Positions 52,921-63,172 of a stretch of 64,000 bases of DNA are shown here, in pieces. The position numbers and the translations under genes were made by a program. The notes beneath the pieces are model-generated. The model searched no databases and was not told the DNA's origin. It was given only the letters and a program-made list of their open reading frames with translations. Every line of letters starts with the position of its first letter. Position 1 is the first letter of the stretch. Location of the stretch: NCBI RefSeq assembly GCF_900167255.1, contig NZ_FUYB01000003.1, positions 310,001 through 374,000 of the forward strand, given 5' to 3'. This DNA is from Thiothrix eikelboomii. GTDB lineage: Bacteria > Pseudomonadota > Gammaproteobacteria > Thiotrichales > Thiotrichaceae.

Positions 52921-54087
52921 ATGAGCAATACCGATCTACAAACCACCACGAGTACTGCCTTAGCCATTATTCCGGGTACAGAGATCACCCCACCACCCGT
53001 TATTGAGCCAGAAGTGGTTGCCTATACCGCTGCACCCCCAGCGGTGAAACAAGAAATTGAATCACTGATTGGTGAGATTGATCTTAAAGATCGCAGCAGC
53101 ATTATGTTTTTTGGCACTAAAACCCAAGAGCAAATGACCGTAATCTCTGAGAAAATGCTCGAGGGGGTCAAAAATAAAGATCTTGGTTCAGCGGGTAAAT
53201 CACTGACCAATATGATCACAGCGATTAAGGGCTTTGATATTGATGCGCTCAATCCGAATGACGAGCCAAGCTGGTGGGAAAAACTCCTCGGTAAATCCAA
53301 ACCCGTCGTCGAATTCCTCAGCCAATATGAAGAAGTCCGTAAGCAGATTGACCGCATTACCGATGATATGGAAGGTCATAAGACGCAATTACTGACGGAT
53401 ATTATCACCCTTGATAAATTATATGAGGCTAATCTCGACTTCTTCCATAAACTAGAAAACTACATTGCCGCTGGTGATGAAAAACTGAAGCGGTTAGATA
53501 GCCACGATATTCCAGCACTAGTCGCACAAGTCCAAGCTAATACGGCGGATATGGTGATGGCACAAAGCCTACGTGACTTACGTAGCGCTCGTGATGACTT
53601 AGAGCGGCGGGTGCATGATTTGCGTTTAACCCGCCAAGTTGCGATGCAAAGCCTCCCTAGCATTCGTTTGGTGCAAGAAAACGATAAGACCTTAGTGAAT
53701 AAGATCAACTCGACGCTCATCAATACCGTCCCTCTGTGGAAAAACCAGCTCGCGCAAGCCGTGACTATTTTCCGTATGAGTGATGCCGCTGAAGTCGTGA
53801 AACAAGCCAGTGATCTCACCAATGATCTCCTCGAAAAAAATGCTGAAACTTTACGCTTAGGCAATGCCGAAACCCGTAAGCAAATGGAGCGCGGTGTCTT
53901 CGATATTGAATCTGTGAAAAAAGCCAATCGAACTTTAATTGATACGATCAATGATTCGTTACGGATCGCGGATGAAGGTAAAGCCATGCGCGCCCGAGCA
54001 GAAGAGGAATTAGAGGTCATGGAAAGCGAATTACGTGAATCCTTAATCGCAGCTAAATCACGTGTTGCTGTTGCTAATCCACGCTAA
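52921..54087 (+). CDS. TelA/KlaA-family toxic anion resistance protein
   Basis: 388 residues, predicted cytoplasmic and almost wholly helical. EIDLKDRSSIMFFGTKTQEQ and LGSAGKSLTNMITAIKGFD are the TelA N-terminal pattern. A long coiled core (DDLERRVHDLRLTRQVAMQS; VKKANRTLIDTINDSLRIAD) completes the family. TelA was named for tellurite resistance, but homologues have been tied to cell-envelope stress and nisin or antibiotic tolerance. It lies 66 bp after the xpaC-like gene and 12 bp before the SPFH gene. TGAGGAGATAACA before the ATG is a good ribosome-binding site. Confidence 0.92.
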   Translation: MSNTDLQTTTSTALAIIPGTEITPPPVIEPEVVAYTAAPPAVKQEIESLIGEIDLKDRSSIMFFGTKTQEQMTVISEKMLEGVKNKDLGSAGKSLTNMITAIKGFDIDALNPNDEPSWWEKLLGKSKPVVEFLSQYEEVRKQIDRITDDMEGHKTQLLTDIITLDKLYEANLDFFHKLENYIAAGDEKLKRLDSHDIPALVAQVQANTADMVMAQSLRDLRSARDDLERRVHDLRLTRQVAMQSLPSIRLVQENDKTLVNKINSTLINTVPLWKNQLAQAVTIFRMSDAAEVVKQASDLTNDLLEKNAETLRLGNAETRKQMERGVFDIESVKKANRTLIDTINDSLRIADEGKAMRARAEEELEVMESELRESLIAAKSRVAVANPR

Positions 54088-54099
54088 CTGAGGAGTCTC

Positions 54100-55179
54100 A
54101 TGATGGGATTATGGGATAAATTAATGGGTGAGTTTGTTGACATCATCGACTGGACGGATGATAGCAATAATACGATGGTGCACCGTTTTAATCGGCATGG
54201 TAATGAAATTAAATACGGTGCTAAGCTAACGGTGCGTGAATCGCAAGTGGCTATTTTCGTCAATGAAGGTGAGGTCGCAGACATCCTAGGCCCTGGCTTA
54301 TATGTTTTGGAAACCCGCAACCTACCTCTGCTTTCGACTCTACAACATTGGGATCATGGCTTTAATAGCCCGTTTAAAGCAGAAGTTTATTTCTTCAATA
54401 CCCGCCAGTTCACGAATTTAAAATGGGGTACACGCAACCCGATTATAGTCCGTGATAGCGAATTTGGAGCGGTGCGCCTGCGCGCCTTTGGGACTTATTC
54501 GATGCGGATCACTGATCCTAAACTCTTTATGCAAGAGATTATGGGGACAGATGGTAACTTCCGTGTTGAAGAAATTAGTGACCAACTGCGGAATCTGATT
54601 GTCACGCGCTTCTCAACGATTGTTGCTCAAGCCAATCTGCCTGTCTTAGATATGGCCGCTAATACTGAACAACTCAGTCAATTCATTACTAAGAAAATTG
54701 CGCCCGAATTTCAAGCCTATGGTTTAGCCCTCACCCAAGTATTGGTGGAAAATATTTCATTACCGGATGAGGTAGAACAAGCCTTAGATAAGCGTAGCAG
54801 TATGGGCATGATCGGCAATTTAGATCGCTACCTGCAATTCCAAGCCGCTGAAAGCCTAGGTAAAAGCCAAGGTAGTACTGTGATGGATATGGGAGTAGGC
54901 ATGGCAATGGCTGGTAAACTCTCGGAAGCCATGCGGACTCCAGAAGCGCCTCCTGTTCCCCCACCACTGCCACAAGCCAGTTGGCATGTTGCACAAGGTC
55001 AACAAACCAGTGGACCACATAGCTTAGCTGATTTACAAGCCATGGTTAGTGCAGGTCGTTTGACGGTGGCCACCTTAGTCTGGCAAGCCGGAATGGCACA
55101 ATGGCAAGCTGCCGGTACGGTCACTGCATTGCAGAGCATTTTACCTGCCTCGCCACCTCCGTTACCGCCCTTACCTTAA
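54100..55179 (+). CDS. SPFH-domain protein with C-terminal GYF_2-like domain (YdjI-like)
   Basis: 359 residues. An SPFH/band-7 domain of the virion-core type covers about residues 1-265: LWDKLMGEFVDIIDWTDDSN, LTVRESQVAIFVNEGEVADI, GTRNPIIVRDSEFGAVRLRA and LVENISLPDEVEQALDKRSS. A proline-rich linker (PEAPPVPPPLPQ) leads to a GYF_2-like domain at about 295-345 (SWHVAQGQQTSGPHSLADLQ; VWQAGMAQWQAAG), followed by a second proline tail (SPPPLPPLP). SPFH proteins scaffold membrane microdomains. It starts 12 bp after the telA-like gene; two adjacent ATGs (54100, 54103) are both possible. Resembles the Bacillus YdjI protein. Confidence 0.9.
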   Translation: MMGLWDKLMGEFVDIIDWTDDSNNTMVHRFNRHGNEIKYGAKLTVRESQVAIFVNEGEVADILGPGLYVLETRNLPLLSTLQHWDHGFNSPFKAEVYFFNTRQFTNLKWGTRNPIIVRDSEFGAVRLRAFGTYSMRITDPKLFMQEIMGTDGNFRVEEISDQLRNLIVTRFSTIVAQANLPVLDMAANTEQLSQFITKKIAPEFQAYGLALTQVLVENISLPDEVEQALDKRSSMGMIGNLDRYLQFQAAESLGKSQGSTVMDMGVGMAMAGKLSEAMRTPEAPPVPPPLPQASWHVAQGQQTSGPHSLADLQAMVSAGRLTVATLVWQAGMAQWQAAGTVTALQSILPASPPPLPPLP

Positions 55180-55200
55180 TCGGATAATTTAGCGCCAAGC

Positions 55201-56433
55201 ATGACCGCAACCACACAACGCGCTGCACCTAACTCAGCTCAGGCTCCACAACAGCACTTCCCTTGTGAAGAATGTGGAGCCGATTTAGTGTATCAGCCCG
55301 GGATTCGTATCCTGCGCTGTACTTATTGCGGACATGAAAACCCCATTGTGGATGTTCCGATTAAAATTAAGGAGTACAGCTTTTCTGTCGCTTTAGAAGC
55401 TTTAGAGCAATCAGAAAAGCGACCTTTAGATCATACGCCTGTCATCAAATGCCCTAATTGTGCAGCTAGCTTTGAACTTAAGCAGAATCAGCATTCGGGC
55501 GATTGTCCGTTTTGTGGCACTCCCGTGGTGACTGGCACGGAGCAGACGCGCCTGTTTCAACCGAAGTCGCTACTCCCTTTTAATATCACCGAGCAACAAG
55601 CTCGTGCTGCCTTTGAAAAATGGATAGGCCAACTCTGGTTTGCCCCATCTGCTTTAAAGAATAAAGCCAAGCGTGATGAGCGTTTGCTAGGCATTTATGT
55701 CCCCTATTGGACTTATGACAGCCATACGGATAGCCACTACCAAGGTCAACGCGGTACTGTTTATTACGAACAACAAGTCGTCACTGAAGTCGTCAATGGA
55801 CAAACCCGCCAACGTGTTGTCAATGTCCCCAAAATTCGCTGGACACCGGTATCCGGCACAGTGCGCCAATTTTTTGATGATGTCCTCGTTGGAGCAACCC
55901 GCTCTTTACCACGGAAAATTCTAGATAATATTCAGCCCTGGGATTTGGATCAGCTGGTTAATTACAATCAAGCTTATTTAAGCGGCTTTCAAAGTGAAAT
56001 CTATCAAGTTGACCTAGATGAAGGCTTTAATCAAGCACGGGAGTTGATGGATCAGGCAATTCGGCAAGCCGTCCGTCAAGATATTGGTGGTGATCAACAA
56101 CAAATTACCGCTTTAGATACTCGTTATTCGGATACCACTTTTAAGCATATTTTGCTGCCAGTTTGGTCAGCCGCCTTTCGTTATCAAGGGAAAACCTATC
56201 GCTTTGTGATTAATGGGCGGAATGGGCGAACTCAGGGTGAGCGACCTTATAGCATTGTAAAAATTGTTGCCTTAAGCCTCAGTATGGTGGTATTGATGCT
56301 TGGCTTAGGCTATTACCTAGAAACCAGTGGTGTCCTAGAGCAAGTGTTGCAACAAGGAGGTGGAGGTGGCTTGCAATATGAGTATTATCCAAGCACACCC
56401 AGCTATCCAAGTTACCCTAATTATCCACGCTAG
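55201..56433 (+). CDS. Double zinc-ribbon membrane protein (YdjG-like)
   Basis: 410 residues. Two four-cysteine zinc ribbons lie at Cys22/25/40/43 and Cys84/87/102/105. A central domain of about 220 residues (RLLGIYVPYWTYDSHTDSHY; PWDLDQLVNYNQAYLSGFQS) is typical of the TFIIB zinc-binding/YdjG-type proteins. One membrane helix (IVALSLSMVVLMLGLGYYLE) lies near residue 363. The tail is Gly-rich then YPSYP-repetitive. It follows the SPFH gene by 21 bp and ends the operon. In Bacillus the ydjG-ydjI neighbourhood pairs the same two families. No clear ribosome-binding site precedes the ATG; coupling to the SPFH gene is likely. Confidence 0.82.
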   Translation: MTATTQRAAPNSAQAPQQHFPCEECGADLVYQPGIRILRCTYCGHENPIVDVPIKIKEYSFSVALEALEQSEKRPLDHTPVIKCPNCAASFELKQNQHSGDCPFCGTPVVTGTEQTRLFQPKSLLPFNITEQQARAAFEKWIGQLWFAPSALKNKAKRDERLLGIYVPYWTYDSHTDSHYQGQRGTVYYEQQVVTEVVNGQTRQRVVNVPKIRWTPVSGTVRQFFDDVLVGATRSLPRKILDNIQPWDLDQLVNYNQAYLSGFQSEIYQVDLDEGFNQARELMDQAIRQAVRQDIGGDQQQITALDTRYSDTTFKHILLPVWSAAFRYQGKTYRFVINGRNGRTQGERPYSIVKIVALSLSMVVLMLGLGYYLETSGVLEQVLQQGGGGGLQYEYYPSTPSYPSYPNYPR

Positions 56434-56548
56434 CGCCGCTGATCAAAATAATTAATGGTTTTTGAACTCCAGACTCACTCAAGACTCTAATTTAACCGTA
56501 TATCCTATAAAACTCAGCGCTTTCAGGTATTGCTAAGCTCTGAACATT

Positions 56549-56554
56549 TATAAT
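56549..56554 (+). promoter_or_regulatory. Candidate -10 element of the CBM9-protein gene
   Basis: A perfect TATAAT lies in the 211-bp gap after the zinc-ribbon gene. The -35 side (ggtatt at 17-nt spacing) is poor, so only the -10 is called. Confidence 0.3.
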
Positions 56555-56644
56555 TTTAATAGTATGGACGCATCATCTGCTTGCGCGGGGGCAAAATCAG
56601 CAAGTCGATGAAAATAACTAATAAAAATATTGGGGCAAATAACT

Positions 56645-59173
56645 ATGATCATGCGATTCTTCAGGGGAAATCGCCTCATTGCATCGGCATTACTGCTGGT
56701 TATGCAGTTGCCACTGCCTTCCGCACTGGCTTATTACAATGCTAATTCACCGCTAGGTACTAACACCAATGAGGTATTAGAGTATGATTCTAGCGCGCCC
56801 TTTTTGGATTTGTTTAAAACCTCTTTACCCTTTCGGGAAGCGATTCCTTATCTGACTAAGGGGCAGGTGCAATATGATCGGTTTGGTTGGCCGACCTCGA
56901 TTGCGCCGGGGGGGCAAGTAGGGACACGCTTAATCAATAAACTACCCGCCAACACGATTCCACGGGGTTATTATACGGTTCTCTATGAAGGCCAAGGCAA
57001 AATCGAGTATGGCTTAGATGCCAGCCTCGTCGAAGCTCAACCCGGGCGAGATATTATTAAAATAGATCCCGGTATAGATAATGAATACAGCGTCAAGCTC
57101 GAAATTAAAGCCACCAATCCAAATAATTATATTCGCAATATTCATGTGATTCCCCAAGGGGGCATTTGTGCAAGTAATCCCTTCCAACGGGTGAATGGTG
57201 CTTCGCAATGTGCACGCGGTGATTTCTTAGATTTTGAACGTCATCATGAAAAGATTATTTTTAATCCTGATTATTTGAAGTTCATGAAAGACTATAAAGT
57301 TGTGCGCTTTATGAATATGAGTGGCATTACTCGTAATCCCATTCAACGCTGGTCTGATCGGACTTTGGTCGAGCAAGCAACTTGGGGTGGGGCTGAAGGC
57401 GTGCGCGGTGCCCCTCTAGAAGTGATGGTCGAGCTTGCCAATCGTTTACATGCGGATGCCTGGTTTACGATTCCCCATGCTGCTGACAATGATTTTGTGC
57501 GCCGCTATGCTGAATATATTCGAACCAATCTTGATCCTGATTTAAAAGTCTATCTTGAATACAGTAATGAAACTTGGAATGGGATTTTCAGTCAGCACGC
57601 TTATATGAAACAAGGTGGCAAACAACTAGGGCTTGATCCGGTTGATTATGTCGCTGGCTATAAATATTACTCACTGCGCTCGGTCGAGATTTTTAATATT
57701 TTCGAGCAAGTGTTTGGTGGCAAACAGCGATTAGTGCGCTTAATGGCCGGTCTGAATGGTAATCCGGGCATGACTGCTACGATGCTGTCCTTCCGTGATG
57801 CCTATAAACAAACCGATGCTTTTGCCGTTGCACCTTATGTATTCGGCGATATTAATGAACTACGGCGTGCCTCTAGCGTCAATGATATTTTCCGTGCCAT
57901 GCAGAACAAAACTGCCCATCACTCCCTACCAAAAGTACTCGAGGCAGTACGCAAGCAGGCTGATGTGACCCGGCAATTTGGGGTTGATTTGATTGCCTAT
58001 GAAGGTGGGCAACATTTGATTGATGATAAAACTAAAAGCGATGATCAACATCCGAATAAGCTATTTTATGCCGCTAATCGCCACCCTGAAATGGCGAAAA
58101 TTTATAAGCAATTACTGGACGGCTGGCGACAAGCCGGAGGAAAAATGTTTGTACATTTTTCCTCACCACGGACTTATAACCGTTTTGGAAGTAAAGGCAC
58201 TAAAGAATATATTACCCAAGCAGATAAAGAAGCACCCAAGCATCTAGCACTTACTCGCTTCATTGGTGACAATCCTTGCTGGTGGCCTAGCTGCTCGAGT
58301 AGTACCGTCGCACGGGTGCAAAAACCACGAGCTTTGAGTACGGCTGAATTATCGCGTTTAACCGGTGATGTTCCTAAACCCTTACCGAATAGCCAAGAAG
58401 AAAAAGACGGCACAGATATAGTCGGGAATATCCCACAATTAGATCCCATCAATGACAGCCTGACTAAACCGCCCTTGCCTGCTACCGCGAATCCTCCGTT
58501 GGTCAATACCGACCCACAGACTATTCCTATGCTAGCCCCCTTACGCTCTCAAGCGATTTTAGTCTCACAAAATAATCCGCCACAGGAAAAATATGTATTC
58601 GGTAATAAAGCCTTGGTTGCTCAGGCGCGTGATCGGATGAATCCACTGAAAGATGCCTCGGCTTATCAATTACGTAAAGTTATCACAGGGCGAGTTGAAG
58701 ACTCCCGCGATCTTGCTGCTGTGTGGCAAGCCAGCTGGGATAGTCAGCGTCTGTATCTACGCATCGCAGTTGCGGACGACCAAATGAAACTAGACTCATC
58801 CAAGATGTGGGATGATGACAGTTTAGAAATTTTCTTAGATGCCGATGCCAGCCAACTACCTCAATACGATGGGCGCAACGACCTGCATTTATTCTATCGC
58901 TGGCAAGATCGTCAACTCAGTTTTGGTAAAAACTCAGCCCCAGCTAAAGTCAATTTCCGCAGCCAATATCTAGAGGGGCGTTATATCTTAGATCTCGCAA
59001 TCGCGTGGGATTCGTTGCGAATCAGCCCGCGTCCAGGGCATCGGATTGGTCTTGATCTACAGGTGAACGATGATGATGACGGCGGCCTGCGCGATGGCAA
59101 ACTCGCTTGGTTTAGTCGAGCTGATGACGTCTGGCACGATCCAAGTCTAATGGGTGAGGCAGTTTTGGAATGA
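56645..59173 (+). CDS. Secreted glycosidase-like protein with C-terminal CBM9 domain
   Basis: 842 residues from ATG at 56645, nine bases after TGGGG; a TTG at 56630 is less likely. A signal peptide (hydrophobic core LIASALLLVMQLPLPSALA) is followed by an all-unfamiliar N-terminal region. Next is a barrel-like part with VVRFMNMSGITRNPIQRWSD, YLEYSNETWNG (an Asn-Glu pair as in clan GH-A acid/base sites) and DLIAYEGGQHLI (a possible nucleophile Glu). A proline-rich linker near residues 575-630 joins a family-9-type carbohydrate-binding module (AAVWQASWDSQRLYLRIAVA; DDDSLEIFLDADAS; GRYILDLAIAWDSLRI). Likely acts on an extracellular or periplasmic polysaccharide. Glycosidase activity is inferred from the motif pattern. 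Confidence 0.72.
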   Translation: MIMRFFRGNRLIASALLLVMQLPLPSALAYYNANSPLGTNTNEVLEYDSSAPFLDLFKTSLPFREAIPYLTKGQVQYDRFGWPTSIAPGGQVGTRLINKLPANTIPRGYYTVLYEGQGKIEYGLDASLVEAQPGRDIIKIDPGIDNEYSVKLEIKATNPNNYIRNIHVIPQGGICASNPFQRVNGASQCARGDFLDFERHHEKIIFNPDYLKFMKDYKVVRFMNMSGITRNPIQRWSDRTLVEQATWGGAEGVRGAPLEVMVELANRLHADAWFTIPHAADNDFVRRYAEYIRTNLDPDLKVYLEYSNETWNGIFSQHAYMKQGGKQLGLDPVDYVAGYKYYSLRSVEIFNIFEQVFGGKQRLVRLMAGLNGNPGMTATMLSFRDAYKQTDAFAVAPYVFGDINELRRASSVNDIFRAMQNKTAHHSLPKVLEAVRKQADVTRQFGVDLIAYEGGQHLIDDKTKSDDQHPNKLFYAANRHPEMAKIYKQLLDGWRQAGGKMFVHFSSPRTYNRFGSKGTKEYITQADKEAPKHLALTRFIGDNPCWWPSCSSSTVARVQKPRALSTAELSRLTGDVPKPLPNSQEEKDGTDIVGNIPQLDPINDSLTKPPLPATANPPLVNTDPQTIPMLAPLRSQAILVSQNNPPQEKYVFGNKALVAQARDRMNPLKDASAYQLRKVITGRVEDSRDLAAVWQASWDSQRLYLRIAVADDQMKLDSSKMWDDDSLEIFLDADASQLPQYDGRNDLHLFYRWQDRQLSFGKNSAPAKVNFRSQYLEGRYILDLAIAWDSLRISPRPGHRIGLDLQVNDDDDGGLRDGKLAWFSRADDVWHDPSLMGEAVLE

Positions 59174-59269
59174 ATCAAGGGATCTAGGCTAGACAAGCAA
59201 CTAGAACTTTCCTAGAACTTTACTAGAGCGGCTAAACCATAAACCAACAGAAGCTTGGTATCCGCCTAG

Positions 59270-61407
<2,138 letters not shown>

Positions 61408-61493
61408 ATTCTTTTTCCTTAAGCTGTTGCCCAATGCGGCATTGAATTATTTTACATCATGAAAAAAATAAATGCTGCTAACTCTAACAGTTT

Positions 61494-62231
61494 TTAGCGC
61501 AGCAATAAGCCTCGAGTTTGTAAAAATGTTAACAGATGCGGACGCTGCTTTTTTTGTACCGCTGCGGCTGTTTGGGCAGACCAATTAGAAATCCGTTGCT
61601 GACTACTGCGGGTTTGATAGTAGGTTTGCATTTGCTGATCATAACGATCAACTTCAGTAGCCACTGCGCCTAACTGATAGCTCGACTCATGCAAAATAGT
61701 GGCGACCGGAAAGCGCGGTTTAACCGCCTGCGTCTGGGCTGGCCAACCTAAACACATACCAAATACAGGATAAACTTGCTCAGGCAAACTCAATAAATCA
61801 CAGACCCGCTGGGGATCATTTCGAATTCCACCAATAAAAACACCACCTAAACCTAGCGACTCAGCAGCTAATAACACATTCTGCGCTACTAAGGCCGTAT
61901 CTACCGTCGCGGTAATGAAATGCTCGGTATGCCCCTCTAAAGCCCCTAATCCATTTTTCACACAGGCGTAATTCACCCGCTGTAAATCAGCACAAAATAC
62001 CAAAAAAACCGGAGCTGCCACCACCCAAGTTTGCCCACCGGCTAGCTCAGCAATCTGTTGGCGCTGTTCTGCCTCAGTCACCTGCACTACCGACACGGCT
62101 TGAATAAAACTCGAGGAAGCAGCCGCTTGACCACAGCGAATTAAGCTTGCCAATATATCCTGCTCAATGGTTTGCTCAGTAAATTGACGGACAGAAGCAT
62201 GTGCCAACATGGTTGCCATGACCGGATTCAT
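61494..62231 (-). CDS. NfsA-like NADPH nitroreductase
   Basis: 245 residues from ATG at 62231 (the GTG one codon earlier is also open). The nitroreductase fold is shown by HASVRQFTEQTIEQDILASL, IRCGQAAASSSFIQAVSVVQ, AAESLGLGGVFIGGIRNDP and PVFGMCLGWPAQTQAVKPRF. The length and the C-terminal YQQQMQTYYQTRS-type helix fit the NfsA/FRP branch of flavin-dependent reductases that reduce nitro compounds or quinones by two electrons. It follows lepB by 16 bp on the same strand and may be co-transcribed with era and lepB. Confidence 0.88.
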   Translation of the reverse strand: MNPVMATMLAHASVRQFTEQTIEQDILASLIRCGQAAASSSFIQAVSVVQVTEAEQRQQIAELAGGQTWVVAAPVFLVFCADLQRVNYACVKNGLGALEGHTEHFITATVDTALVAQNVLLAAESLGLGGVFIGGIRNDPQRVCDLLSLPEQVYPVFGMCLGWPAQTQAVKPRFPVATILHESSYQLGAVATEVDRYDQQMQTYYQTRSSQQRISNWSAQTAAAVQKKQRPHLLTFLQTRGLLLR

Positions 62232-62247
62232 CACTCACCGCCTATAC

Positions 62248-63171
62248 TTAATGCAAGACTAAACCGACTCGATCCCATTGCAAGCCACCTAATTCAGAAT
62301 TATACGAAAACCAAACTTGTCGAGCGCGCCCTGTCACATCTGCTAGCGGTACAGTACCAAAATAACGCGAATCATTACTATTGGAACGATTATCACCCAA
62401 GACAAAGATCTGCCCAGCAGGAACAGTCACCTCAGTCACAGGTAGCACGGCTCGTGGATTTTTCCAAATTACCGGCCATTGCCGCTGCTCATAACGCTCC
62501 TGCACCACCACCGCACCCTGCTGTCGAGTACTAGCGACCGTCAGCGCGGTATTATTGACCGTCACTGTTTGCCCACGAATCTTGATTTGATCACCGGGCA
62601 AACCGATGACCCGTTTGATATATCCCATACTGCGATTATTCGGATAGGTGAAAGTAATAATATCGCCGCGTTGCATACTCGGCTCACAACCTAAGCAATT
62701 ATAATGCTTATCCGCATAAATAAAATCACCCGCGATTAAAGCCGGCTCCATACTCGCCGAAGGAATACGAAAGGGTTCAATCCAATGCTTACGAATCTGC
62801 TGAGCTAACAGAGGAAATAAACAGACCGTCACCAGTAGAATCAGAAATAGGTAAGTCCCCGCCCCCTGCCAAGCAGCGGCACGATAATCAGCACGATAAC
62901 GAGCTTGAATAAAAGCATCCAAACAGCCCAACAACCAAATGATTAATGCCAAACCTATCGAGCCCAGCATTAAACTGGCTGTCCACTCATCAGGAAAATA
63001 ACGAACCAATAAACCCAGTAAAGGAATTCCAAACACCCAAAAACCCAACATAAACCAAGCAGCACGATTCAACTGGCCATTATAAATTTGCCCCAGACCC
63101 GGCAAAAATAAGCCCAGCAACAAAGCTAACCAAGCTTTACGGGGATGATTGAGCGGCGTTATCGAATCCAT
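62248..63171 (-). CDS. lepB: Signal peptidase I with extra N-terminal multi-helix domain
   Basis: 307 residues. The peptidase half holds the catalytic dyad Ser140 (RIPSASMEPALIAGDF) and Lys186 (MGYIKRVIGLPGDQI), plus box E GDNRSNSNDSRYFG. The N-terminal 130 residues contain four membrane helices, including GLFLPGLGQIYNGQ, a TM2/DUF5683-like motif not usual in LepB. It cleaves signal peptides of exported proteins at the inner membrane's outer face. It starts 1 bp after the era stop. The usual partner rnc is absent between them, so this may be a secondary signal peptidase. Two Cys near 159-162 are unusual. Confidence 0.9.
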   Translation of the reverse strand: MDSITPLNHPRKAWLALLLGLFLPGLGQIYNGQLNRAAWFMLGFWVFGIPLLGLLVRYFPDEWTASLMLGSIGLALIIWLLGCLDAFIQARYRADYRAAAWQGAGTYLFLILLVTVCLFPLLAQQIRKHWIEPFRIPSASMEPALIAGDFIYADKHYNCLGCEPSMQRGDIITFTYPNNRSMGYIKRVIGLPGDQIKIRGQTVTVNNTALTVASTRQQGAVVVQERYEQRQWPVIWKNPRAVLPVTEVTVPAGQIFVLGDNRSNSNDSRYFGTVPLADVTGRARQVWFSYNSELGGLQWDRVGLVLH

Positions 63172-63172
63172 A

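Noticed and set aside
53460-54020. 186-residue minus-strand open frame inside the telA-like gene
   Set aside because: Antisense shadow with Ser/Arg-rich composition and no domain.
56585-56615. Inverted cttgc/gcaag pair before the CBM9 protein gene
   Set aside because: Five-base arms with a 15-base loop; too weak to be called a regulatory hairpin.
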